Source of the DNA: Paragonimus westermani | Taxonomy: Eukaryota > Platyhelminthes > Trematoda > Plagiorchiida > Troglotrematidae | DNA: 64,000 bases | Reading direction: 5' to 3' | Assembly: GCA_008508345.1 (NCBI GenBank) | Contig: QNGE01000732.1 | Coordinates: 137,179-201,178 of the forward strand | Shown here: one piece after another, positions 1 to 10,419 of the stretch | How the letters are laid out: each line of letters starts with the position of its first letter | Position numbering within the stretch: position 1 is the stretch's first letter | Program-made: the position numbers and the translations under genes | The notes under the pieces: model-generated | The model's database searches: none | What the model saw: the letters and a program-made list of their open reading frames with translations, nothing else | Told to the model about the DNA's origin: nothing

Positions 1-760
1 AGCAAAACAAATGAGCCCATCTTGGATAGAGAACTGGAACAATGGGGTTTTTCGTGCACCGCAATTAAAATGATCTTTTCACAGTATATCGTGGCCCCGA
101 ATGCACGTTCCGTCGTCATGCATGCATGACAGTTTTACTGGACTTCTGAAGAAACGGACGATCATCAGTGGTGGACTTGGACAACAAGTGATCCCACTTC
201 GCTACTACATAAAGGTTCTCCTCCGCTGCAACCGTCAATGCACAATAACGCCATAGCTTTCCACAACACAATGTCTTATACAACGACACACAATTCAAGT
301 AAGTACACTTCGTCACATTCTGTAGGACTGATGGCGTTCAGGGAATCCGAACACCGCTATGTTCGCTTCTCCCTGACGGTCATGTTAAGCTTCTTCTTGG
401 CCATTTTATGCATCGCCTAATAAGGTACTGTTTGAAGGGTCAACAGAGAACTCCTCTGTTTAGAGGTTGTTCCCATGGGGATCTTGAGGAAAATATTAGA
501 CAAAAGGAGTTTTGGGTCAAAAGCAGTTAATCGAATATACTCCATGTGGCCCAATAATAACCATTCAGGTAGGCAGTACAAAAAGCCGAATGCACCAGTA
601 TAGGTCAGTCAGAATATATCGTCCACTATATTAAGGGACAGCGTAAATGAACCAGTGAGGGAGTGTTTCGACGAAATCAGTCTGGGATCCACAATCCACT
701 TCTCACTACATTACTTAAAACAGATCCCACCTGTCACACGTAGGTATACTTTTAGTCAAT
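1..760. other. No recognisable gene
   Basis: Both strands hold only short stop-bounded frames (up to about 66 codons) with no motif I recognise. No repeat shared with the rest of the window was seen. Confidence 0.6.
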
Positions 761-764
761 CCCT

Positions 765-965
765 TTCAAAAAAGACATTACACTTGAGTTTCTTTCTTGA
801 TATACCTCCTCAGTAGTTTATGGGTTTGCCACGGTCGGGAGAGAATTCCAGCCAGGCTTTCATGAGGCAACCTTATTGCCCACTGCACCATTGACCTCAC
901 AATAGTCATGATTGAATTTTCATGTGCGAACGCTCAGTATTGTTCGCTTGTAAATAATGAACAGC
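765..965 (-). mobile_element. Decayed HHR-SINE copy
   Basis: Read on the minus strand, this follows the same order as the better-preserved copies near 37.6 and 55.0 kb. It has a head resembling TTCGCTTGTGAGCAATGA, a CAATGGCGCAGTGG-like A box, the GCCTCATGAA segment, a decayed B box beside CCGTGGCAA, and a worn hammerhead region at about 770-822. The ribozyme core no longer matches, and many substitutions and small gaps indicate an old copy. The tRNA-derived assignment comes from the A/B boxes of the better copies. The ends are approximate. Confidence 0.72.
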
Positions 966-1595
966 AATCGTTTAAATAAATCTGTCAGTAATGAGTTGTT
1001 GTCACTCTTCATGGTTATTTGACTGCCGACCACTTTGAGATCGATGACTGTGATTAATTACCATTAGTTCACCTCCTCAGAAAACAGAAATGTCGGCTAA
1101 TGATAATCACCTAATTTTGACCAAGAATGAGAGTTTCACATGCGAAATAAATTGGCCGCCATAGTTGAAGCATAGGGTCACCTATCCAGCCTGCTCTTCA
1201 TTTTGTTACGTTTATACGGTTCCTCACAATGAAACAAGAGAACCAGTCCTCTTGTTGTAGCGGCGCACATTCGAATGAGAACAGAGTGATGTTGTATAAA
1301 TCACAGTCAATTTTAATAGCACTAGGTTTATAACTACTGTCGCGCTTCACAGCTTTGTTGAGAATGCCCGAAAAAGTTCATGCTAAGCAATTTCATCTTT
1401 CCTGAGACAGAAAACGGCAGTTCTATGCAAAACGTCCTTATTTCTCGAAGTGTGAAAATACATATTCTTCTCTTTCACCGTATTTATACGATAACAACTC
1501 AGTTCTATTGTGCTCGAAATATTGTCACGCAGATTGTTATAGCTTGATAAACATTAGATCTTATTACGATTTTCGCATTAAACGAAGTATTGTAG
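966..1595. other. No recognisable gene
   Basis: This is AT-rich non-coding sequence. Nothing was recognised on either strand. Confidence 0.55.
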
Positions 1596-1599
1596 TCAA

Positions 1600-1745
1600 C
1601 CCATTTGCAGAAGAGGTAATAAACTCGAATATCATTCTTCTTAGATGCTGATCAGTTGTGCATATTCTTGTCCGGACCCGGGACTTGAACATCAGTCCTC
1701 TTGATTGCGAAGCGATCGCAATACGTTAGTGACCTGTAACCCGAC
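1600..1745 (-). mobile_element. Very old HHR-SINE relic
   Basis: On the minus strand a B-box-like GTTCAAGTCC is followed by a segment resembling AAGGATATGCACTACTGA and then a scrambled hammerhead region ending in ATTCGAGT. This is the same order as tRNA head then ribozyme in the intact copies. The core is destroyed. The match is by eye and the ends are uncertain. Confidence 0.5.
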
Positions 1746-1749
1746 ATGG

Positions 1750-4340
1750 TCAACTCGTCACACATGAATGTTTAGTTTTAATTAAACTGTTAAATTTGGG
1801 GCAAGTATCAATGATTCATAGTGTCTGATGATTTGGCCGATCGCTGAGTTTAGCATTTAGGTTGCAAGCATTTCTCTCCGAACTAGATGACAACATCCAT
1901 GCGGACGAGTTAGAGCATCTAGATTTCCAGCAGAAGAGGAACAGTATTGTGAAAACTGAATGATCAACCCCAATCCATCTAGGAAAGGAAAGATGTACAC
2001 AAAATTAACTGAAATTACTGCGAAAATACAACGTTGGCCAAACTGGACGAACGTTATCTATACAAGTACATAAACAGGAACTTGCTGTCGAAAGACACGA
2101 TTAGTTTTCGCTTATCTGTGCTCACGGCTATCAAAGTGGACACATCCAACCTGACTACTATGAGAATCCTTACTCAGGCAAAAATCAAACACGCAAAAGA
2201 ATTACTTGCTGCCTGTTATTTATCAAGCGGTACACTAAACAGATTTACTGAACTGAACACAGTCAATGGGTCAATTCGACTCGAAAAACAGAGAACAGTA
2301 GGAACGCGACCGTGCCCAAATACAGTCACAAGGAGCAACCTCAACAAATCAAATCGACGGGCAAAGCTGAACAATGCACAGCCAATCCACTGAAAGTTCA
2401 ACGACAAAGATCAGACGAACTCCATCGAAAAAAGATCAACCAATGGGTTTTAAGGTCGTGTCTCAACAACGACGACAACAGCCGGAAGCGACCAATCAGA
2501 ACCTAGGTAAAAGTCAAAAGGCACATAAAACAACCAACCACAATTCCGCTCAAAGTATCCGAAGTAACTGAAAATAATTAGTCAGGAATCAAGTTGAAAA
2601 ATCCGATTACTTTCACATATAAGATCAGGTATTGATCAGACTTCATCAACCTTCGAGATGGAACCTATGCGCTCAAACAACCGCACACTGATTTCAGTTC
2701 GTTTGTCGATGGGACGTGTAGAGCCTAAATGCGAAGCTGGATGAACAGCCGAGCGCTTAAAAAGTCAACACGAGATACCAGCAGTCACATATGTACAGTT
2801 TGTGTCAACTCATATCCATACTACTCACTGGCAGCATCAGAGCTTGATGTGTTTCTTTGAGCCTTGTAGGCAGCACACCGAGTTAGCTCAGTCGGGTGAG
2901 ACAGTAGTTTCGTGACTGTACCACGTACTACTGACTACTTTCTTTGTTTTTCCAGCGGATATAGCTTGTTGATGGGAGTAATATTTTCAGCAATCTACAG
3001 TGTTTTGTGTAACCTACAGCAGATTATACATTCGAACTATACATTCGCTACAATACCATTGCACTGATCAATTCCCATGATCGAAAGCATTTTTGTAAGT
3101 AAGATATGTTCTGTTCACTTCATTTGGAGTTATTAAATGAGGAAACCACTGCCAAATGTAATCGACTTACAGTGATCTCTCTACAAGAAAATTTCTACCA
3201 AGAAGCAATACCAGCATTGAATGGTTAACCAGAGGACGACGTTCTTTGCACTGAAACTTTAGGAAACTACGAAACTAGCTTCCTGATTATACTAAGAAAC
3301 GAATATTTCGGCCCTGTTGCTCAGAGGCGAATAAACAATCAGACGTAACAGGTTGAACGCGTATAAGCTATTCTGGAAACATTTGACTTCCTTCAATAAC
3401 TTCATCAGTGCACAGAGAAAACATGTTGCAATGTGCTAGCATTTCGTTTACGAAGTGGTTAAAACAACTGATGATACAGTAATCTCACAGCCGTAAACCC
3501 GCCACTCAAAATAATGCATCATCAACTGTCAGACACTTCGTGATAACAGGTCATCAAGTTGACCCCTTTGGCTCATTCAGAATATGACTAGGCACCTAGA
3601 ACCTGAAATTGTTGACCCTTAACGAAGCTGTGCTAATCAGAGAAAACCGGCCGTTGCTGTCTGCACAAAAGTGGCTGAAGCAACCCATCGAGTTGCCGTG
3701 TTGTTGATAACAACATTTCATGTGGATATATGCGTGTCTATACCCTGTCTATCTCGTGTATAATCTATATTGTCTACCTGTGCGACTGATGACACTAAGC
3801 GTAATGTTAACAGATTTCAACATTTGTGCCAATGCACTATTCTGGACCAAAACCCGTAAAACAAAAAATCATTATTCGGAAGACAAGATTCGATTTTCCT
3901 TTATTCTTCATGCGATCAACGCAACCACAGAGGTTATCGAATGATCAGCTGTGACAGACAGTAGGCAACTACACCGAAACAATCGGACGTAGGTAACTGG
4001 ACCTTGTAAATATTACGACAAGTATTTCCATATCAATTTGGTGACTAGAGTCCATCAGTTGTGAATTTTTTACCCCCAGTGACCATTTTATTGGTCTCAA
4101 TACTAAGCCAAGATGGATGACGTTCTTTTCGTCTGTTTGATTCACACCTTCGACATTTCGGTGTAAATCTTCTGAAAAATAAGTAGACAGGCAGCGATTG
4201 TAGGAATTTCGTCCTTCAAATTAGTTATTCTTACGGTAGTGATTTTGATTCTTAACGCGATCTTTGAAAACACTTCTCCGATCGATTATCGGCGGATTCA
4301 GCCGTTACGTCACTTCGGAATGAAAGCTACAGAAACAATG
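1750..4340. other. Non-coding, one isolated A-box-like motif
   Basis: The longest frame (2034-2393, plus, 119 codons) is rich in Asn, Lys, Thr and Leu and shows no domain, so I do not call it a gene. At 2884-2895 there is a good pol III A-box match (TAGCTCAGTCGG), but no B box lies at the expected distance. No other feature was seen. Confidence 0.5.
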
Positions 4341-4349
4341 GTTTCTTCT

Positions 4350-4605
4350 ATGCAATGGAAGCAAACTGATGGCTGACAGAAATAAGGTCAATGTGCTTCT
4401 TTATGAAGTCAATCGGGAGTCCGTGTACTAGAAGTACACCAGTGATGAGATGAAGCTCATTCAACGTCTCCAAAGTGCTGAGTTTTCTCGGCCCTCCCTC
4501 TAGGCAATCAATAATATTTCTCCCTGTGAAACTGTGTACGATAGCCTGTCCAAGTTGGTGTACGGTAGACAGACCTTCCGGTTTCACGCATTTTCCGCGC
4601 TACAT
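4350..4605 (-). pseudogene. PLE reverse transcriptase fossil
   Basis: Minus-strand reading gives RSVYRTPTWTGY, which matches RRTVYRKPTWSGQY in the PLE at 8.7-10.3 kb. After a frameshift it gives KLSTLETLNELHLITGVLL and then HGLPIDFIKKH, which matches the AEELDLITSVLQSNGYPRSFIDRH stretch of that PLE. This is the connection between the RT thumb and the region before the GIY-YIG domain. At least one frameshift separates the two parts. No endonuclease domain follows, so it is an inactive fragment. It belongs to a different, older lineage than the copy at 8.7 kb. Confidence 0.75.
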
Positions 4606-4609
4606 TTAA

Positions 4610-7600
4610 AAGATGAAACCGCCGATTGACTTCCCTCTCTAAGTTAGTTAATGGAGATTAATGTACTTTGTTAAAAGGCTATACGACCTAAGCAGTATTA
4701 AGGTTTTTGGAAGCATGACAAAAATTTCTCCAGTATGTTTGAAGTAAGATGACATGTCGATGATTATTCTCTAAATCTGTCGTAATTATAACAGGTCCAT
4801 GAAGATTTCCCTTCTGTTTGTACGCAGAACTCTTCGTCGACTCTCAACTAAAGGCAAGAAATGTGGTGTGTAAGCTGTTTCCTTAATGTGAATGTCTGCA
4901 AACACACTCCCACCGTTAGGTCTTCAATATTATAACTTGTGTAATTAACTGTTTCTAATAAGAGAACTCAAGTTAACAAAGCTTATGCACTTGTGAAACT
5001 CATGTGGTTGTCTGTTTCACAAAATTCACATGGGTAAATGTGACGCAGACTATGAGAATTGAACTGCTGACAGATCGGTTACCTTGTTTTGGCTTGTGGC
5101 GTGATTTGCACACGTTTAGAGTCGATCTTAATAAATAACCTCCTCTATGAACCTTCGATTGATCTTGTAAACGCGGAAGTTTGAACATACTGGACTCCTA
5201 TTTTGGCAGCCCACAGTGTGATTGATTTCGGAACAACTGAGAGTATGATATGGGCCGGCTGGAAGAATTTGCTACTTTCTGGTTGCTTCGTGCTAGTCTA
5301 ACCAGAATGTCATCTCTCTTGACTTGATTTCTCATCATGAATCATTTTTCGCATCGTTTACAAGATCCTATCATGTCAGCGGAAACCAGTCCCATAGCCC
5401 ACAGTAGCCATGGCCGAATCTGTCTCCATCCGGTTTTGTTTTAGCACAAGAAAGTCAAGCACATCTTGTGATTCTCATGATTGTAAGTGAATTGTCTTTT
5501 TCACTCACAGAGTCACACGACTGATCCAAAGTCGGTAGAATACCACCTGTGTGAAAACCTGACCATTCTATGATGGCTTATGCTCAAGCATTCGAAATTT
5601 GTCATCTGGACAGTCTTTTTCGCCTGCTGTCTCCGATAAATGCGTATTCAACAAATTTTGTATTTACGTTGACCTGAGAACAAGTGCTCTGTTCTCCTTA
5701 TTTTTAATGGCTGAAGGGTTTGTTAGTAAACATTAATAATTTAGTCAGCCGACCATTACTCTGTTTGGTATAAAACTAGCAAACTTGCTCATTTATTACA
5801 AAGGAAGGCCGTCATATCAAATGTCAGTCACCTGAAGCTCATCAGCACAACTTATGCTCACAGAATCAGATATCCAAATGTAAATCCAGCGTGTACGGTG
5901 GACTGAGCTGAAGAGGCTTTATCTTGCCGCTGTAGTTGAGTACCATTTCAGTCTTTCACGGAAGAGCTCACTTCAAGTCGGTTTCATACAGGCCGGTACA
6001 CAGTAGCAACGGGGCGACAATTTGGCAATGCTTACATATATATGTGTGTGTATTGTCAGCCAGAAATCAGCATGTCCATCTCTATCGTGTAGACGATTGT
6101 CTCCCCATTCGTTTTTGTCAGTCTGATCACTAATGCACTGGGTTTTAAGTGCTGGAATGTTCCGACCGAAGCTGACATGAAAGTGGCAGAGAGATAGGAG
6201 GTCGAACTACTGGGAAAAAGAGCCTCTTCAGCAGCAAAGGGACTGCTAGTGTCTGTATCACGACAGAGTACCCCTATTCAATAAACTTAAACAAGCAGGG
6301 AATCGTCTATGTCAGCTCGCGTTAAAGTATCCGGAAACATGTCATAGTCAGCACTAGTTCGAGACCAGTCATAGACTGCTCATGGCCAACGAAAGTCGGT
6401 AACAGTAGAACGACTGTCTGTTCCCAGACGGTTGCTTTCAATTTGGGCACAGTTCTGATTTTCACCTAAGTATTTCTTACCAGAATAAGCTCACAACTGT
6501 TTACTTCGATCTATGAGGTGAAACATTTTACAGATGTTATTGCAAATCTGTGAACTTCAACCCCTCTGTGCATCATAACTTACGTGATGCAGACTTTCAC
6601 GGACTACATTATATATATATATATACGTAATTCATCCAGAACTACCTTAAATTTCAATGATCGTTTTAAACTGTATAGCTTTAGTATACTTGTAGTTGGT
6701 TTGGTCAACAAACGGTTATGGATGATATAATCACCCGGCGAACGGACCATTTCTGTTTGAGAAGTTCTTACCACAACACTCCATTCCACCGATTCAATTG
6801 ACAGGTTCCGCACAATAAAGCAAGATAAGTAGGTGGGTATGAGAATAAAAATGTACAGTTTTTGATCTTTTGGTATGACTGCCCATCTCATTTACTACAG
6901 CAGTTACAGTGTGGATACGAGACGAAACTCTAATTTAGTCACACTTCTGACTCTTGTTGTATTGACCAGGTTGACTAAACAGGACTGAGTCTGTTGTTAA
7001 CACAAGAGGACACTGGTCTGGTTCAAACAAAAACTAACTCATGACCTCAGTTACTGACCTAATTAGCACTAAGTAACGTTTTGCGACACAACGGAACAGA
7101 CGAATTTGCCATGAGAATTTTAGCCGATTTAGCTCAATTAATCCGAATTTTCCAGTATGCAGTTGGTGTCAACTATAACAAAACGAATCTACATTAGATG
7201 AGTGTATCATGCGGAACAGTCACATCAAGATTACTATGATGGACAATCGGTTTTGTTATCGGCACTCTCTTCCACAGAAGGTGAAAATCTGTCTTGGACT
7301 TTTCAACAAAGAGGTTGCAGCAAACGCAAGAAATCAGACCGACGGTTCGAAATTTCTAAACTCTTTCATTGTTCAATACAGACGTAGTTACTTCTAACAC
7401 TCAGGGTAGACATTAAGGTAGATTCGCGTAACCGGCAGATCTGAAAATCCAGTCTATTCCTGCAAGATCCCAACGAAGTTCAATCAAGTCTTAAGAGCTC
7501 AGCTTATGCAACGAGCTTAATGAAATCAAATAGCTTTATGGTTTGTAAGAGTTTAGATGTTCAGAGTTATTTCTGCAATACTACTCAAGGCTGCCGTGAT

Positions 7601-8725
7601 TCACAAACAGAAATTAATCTGATGTCAAATAAGACAGGTGGGTTTAAAGATTGACAATCATTATACTCCATGAACGTCTGCTTTTATTCATGGTTTGCAT
7701 TATGGCTCAGATTGACCATTATGTGTCAGAAGTTACAAGCAACTATCCAGACAGGATCATTTAACCATAACAGTTGAACCTCGCAGGTGATGGGTGTAGT
7801 CTGAGCACTGTACGCATGCGATAGCTTGACTTGAATATCAGTTAGAATGTATAAGATTCACAGAGAGATTACAGACAGGAAGAAACTGAAAAAGGACTGG
7901 TGTGTTTTACGTCGGACGGGCTGGAAACGAATAAGCCAGACCAGAAAACCTGTTTATTTTATGCATATTGTAGCCGCTCTTTCACCTTCTATCCATAAGA
8001 AAACATGAAGTATCCAACAATCCTCCAACAATTCTGAAGGCTCCGCTTACAAACGTGCACTTCCGTTAGACTGTTTTGCAGGCATGAGTCTATAATTTTT
8101 TTCTGTGAGAAGTCTGATTTGAACTCTGCATCGCATCATTAAATTTTACAACTCATTACCACACAAAAATCTAGCACCGAACTCACGACTTCCACATAGC
8201 ATTGCAGTTTTCAAGGCCATTTCAGCTGTTAGTCAAACCAACAGGTAGGTCAAGTATATGACATAGATTTGTGTCGTTTCAAGTTCTGCCATTTGAATGT
8301 CAGTCCGATTAACTCTGTCCAATCAGTAGTTCACCTTCATCCTTACAAATCGGCTGAGCCGAAGCGAATTGTTTCTTATATTCTCACACGGTGCTAGTGG
8401 GATGAGACTTGTTTCCACATCATATCAGGCTCTCGTTTGACGCGGGTTAAGACCGAAGTTCATCGACTTTTAAGAAAGGCCCTATATAATAGTTCATAGG
8501 CTGAGACCATGTGGAACTTATGCTTGCTAACATTAGATGCGTTACACGAGAGAAATAAGAGCGAAACTCTAACTATTTATCACCTGTCCAAGTGGTTCAT
8601 CATAAGTCATCACACATCATCAGACAACCCTGAAGGTTGTGACAATATGCTGCATCCGACTCACGAGATAGCTTGCGTCATAATCAACGAAACCAGGCGA
8701 ATAGAGAAAGTGGACAACATGAGCG
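4610..8725. other. Non-coding; one TA microsatellite
   Basis: Only short frames (up to 95 codons) without recognisable domains are present. A TA dinucleotide run lies at about 6609-6625. The 250 bases before the PLE contain stops in the PLE frame, which places the 5' break of that element close to 8.73 kb. Confidence 0.55.
6609..6625. repeat. (TA)n microsatellite
   Basis: Simple TA dinucleotide run seen directly in the sequence. Confidence 0.9.
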
Positions 8726-10283
8726 AAATACAGGGGACCGCATAGGACGACATCTTCAGCTGCTCTTGCAGTTGCGGATTATTGACGAAGTAACGTACAA
8801 TTCTCTTAAGCCGTGCGGATCGTCAACACCTCAACTTTACGGCCTACCAAAGACTCACAAATCTGGGATGCCACTTAGGCCAATTTTAGCAATGACAAAC
8901 TCACCTTACCACAAATTAGCACGCTGGCTGGTCACTATTCTAACCCCAGTAAAACAGAAATTTCAGAAATACTCCATTAAAGATTCCTTTGAATTGATCA
9001 GTGACCTGGACAGAATCAATCTTGCCAATGAACTGATGTGCTCTATAGATGTTCAGTCACTTTTCACAAATGTCCCACTGCATGAAACGATTGACTACAT
9101 TTGTGAACTCGTTGAAATGAGTCACACTTCGTTGCCACTTCCCACCGACATATTGAAGGAAACTTTGCTGCTCTGTACTGAGAATGTCAGTTTTCGTTTC
9201 CTTGAACAGTCCTACCGTCAAATAGACGGAGTAGCCATGGGAAGTCCACTAGGTCCCATCATAGCAGACTTTTTCATGCTAAAAATTGAGCAACAGCTAG
9301 CTACGGAGATAGAAAACTTGTCATATTACAAGCGTTACGTCGATGACACCTTAATTTTCAGTCGATCTAAACAGATGATAGATAACCTGGTGCAACGTCT
9401 AAATAGTTGCCATCCTAATCTGAAGGTCACTTGTGAATTTGAGGTCAGCAACTGCCTGCCATTTCTAGATATCCTAATAAGTCGTCGGGAAGATGGCTCG
9501 GTTAGAAGAACCGTGTATAGGAAACCCACATGGTCAGGTCAATACCTAAACTTTAGCAGCTTCACACCGATCCAACACAAACGAGCACTAGTAAATACTC
9601 TCTTCACACGAGCAAGGCGAATCTGTACGCCCGACAGCCTCGCGGAGGAACTAGATCTGATTACGTCTGTCCTACAATCAAATGGTTACCCCAGAAGTTT
9701 CATAGATAGGCACAGTAGACCAAAATTACCATCCGAAAAGGTGGTCACTGTAGAGAAAAAGAGAGTCTATATAGAGCTACCTTTTAAGGGTGATTATGTC
9801 ATGCAGCAAACATCACAGCGATTAAGAAATTCAATTAAACGAACATTTAATGCAGCTGAACTCCGTGTAATCGCTCGGACTCAGAAACTACCAGTGCCTT
9901 CAATCAAAGGAGATCAGCCTATCGGTGCCACTTCACATTGTGTTTACCAATTTGTATGTAACTGCGGAGAAAGTTACATAGGCAGAACCGAGAGATGCTT
10001 GATCTCCAGAATGAAGGAACATTTACCTAAATGGGTACAGAAGTCCGTGTTACCGGAGAATGGTAATGTTTCTGAAACGCATAAACAGCCAGTTTCCTCA
10101 GTCGCTAGACACGTCTTGACCACCGGTCATGCTACCGATCCATCTTGTGCATTCAAAATCCTGTTGCGACATTCCAACCCGAGATTCTTACGGTTCGCTG
10201 AAGCAGTTGCAATTAATCGACTCAAACCAGCTCTCTGTGTTCAGAAACAACTGTTCGTGAACCTGACCCTTCCCTGGACTTAA
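8673..10283 (+). CDS. PLE reverse transcriptase with GIY-YIG nuclease
   Basis: This is the polyprotein of a Penelope-like retroelement. It would nick a target, prime on it and copy the element RNA into the genome. The RT part runs from about residue 22 to 330. It shows LYGLPKTHKSG and PLRPI, IDVQSLFTNVPL, DGVAMGSPLGPIIADFFM and the catalytic box YVDD at residues 222-225, then FLDILISR and VYRKPTWSGQYL. After a spacer comes a C-terminal GIY-YIG endonuclease: VYQF at about 424-427, YIG at 435-437, the R..EH helix around 446-450 and the metal-binding Glu of EAVAINRLKP at 510. The RT-then-GIY-YIG order is diagnostic of endonuclease-bearing PLEs. The first methionine is arbitrary: family homology starts only near residue 24, and the residues before it are probably flanking DNA. 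The protein lacks its N-terminal part, so it is probably not autonomous, although the remaining domains are uninterrupted. Confidence 0.93.
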   Translation: MRHNQRNQANRESGQHERNTGDRIGRHLQLLLQLRIIDEVTYNSLKPCGSSTPQLYGLPKTHKSGMPLRPILAMTNSPYHKLARWLVTILTPVKQKFQKYSIKDSFELISDLDRINLANELMCSIDVQSLFTNVPLHETIDYICELVEMSHTSLPLPTDILKETLLLCTENVSFRFLEQSYRQIDGVAMGSPLGPIIADFFMLKIEQQLATEIENLSYYKRYVDDTLIFSRSKQMIDNLVQRLNSCHPNLKVTCEFEVSNCLPFLDILISRREDGSVRRTVYRKPTWSGQYLNFSSFTPIQHKRALVNTLFTRARRICTPDSLAEELDLITSVLQSNGYPRSFIDRHSRPKLPSEKVVTVEKKRVYIELPFKGDYVMQQTSQRLRNSIKRTFNAAELRVIARTQKLPVPSIKGDQPIGATSHCVYQFVCNCGESYIGRTERCLISRMKEHLPKWVQKSVLPENGNVSETHKQPVSSVARHVLTTGHATDPSCAFKILLRHSNPRFLRFAEAVAINRLKPALCVQKQLFVNLTLPWT

Positions 10284-10415
10284 TGTCTTATCCTCTCTCG
10301 CTTATTGATTTTCCACCCCTCAAATCGATTGTTTTAAAAAAAGCCCACCCGTGTTATTGTAAGTTTGGTACTGATGAGTCAATACGAAATGCTTGCATCT
10401 ACCAGTTTTCATGTT
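8730..10415 (+). mobile_element. 5'-truncated Penelope-like element
   Basis: The element comprises an uninterrupted RT and GIY-YIG reading frame followed by a 3' non-coding segment with a hammerhead ribozyme at 10365-10405. Complete PLEs encode roughly 250-300 more N-terminal residues and usually begin with a terminal repeat. Here the frame is closed by stops just upstream, so the copy is truncated in the N-terminal part of the ORF. Coordinates are approximate at both ends. I found no convincing target-site duplication. The uninterrupted frame suggests a fairly recent insertion. Confidence 0.85.
10365..10405 (+). ncRNA. Type I hammerhead ribozyme of the PLE
   Basis: All conserved elements are present in order. 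Stem I 5' strand TTGGTA (10365-10370) pairs with TACCAG (10400-10405), with one G-U. CTGATGA lies at 10371-10377. A short stem II, GT/AC, closes a four-base loop (10378-10385). GAAA is at 10386-10389. Stem III is TGC/GCA around a TT loop (10390-10397). The 16.1 U and cleavage-site C are at 10398-10399. It lies about 80 bases after the PLE stop codon. Hammerheads with short stem III are known from PLE terminal repeats, so position and form agree. Activity is inferred from sequence only. The two-pair stem II is weak and may need a dimer or cofactors. Confidence 0.85.
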
Positions 10416-10419
10416 CTAT

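Noticed and set aside
2034..2393. 119-codon plus-strand frame
   Set aside because: Biased composition, no recognised domain and no splice or promoter support.
2881..2945. tRNA gene candidate with a good A box
   Set aside because: No B box or cloverleaf follows; at most a worn tRNA-derived fragment.
8509..8745. Plus-strand frame just upstream of the PLE as its N-terminus
   Set aside because: It is in a different frame and lacks PLE N-terminal motifs; the element appears truncated instead.
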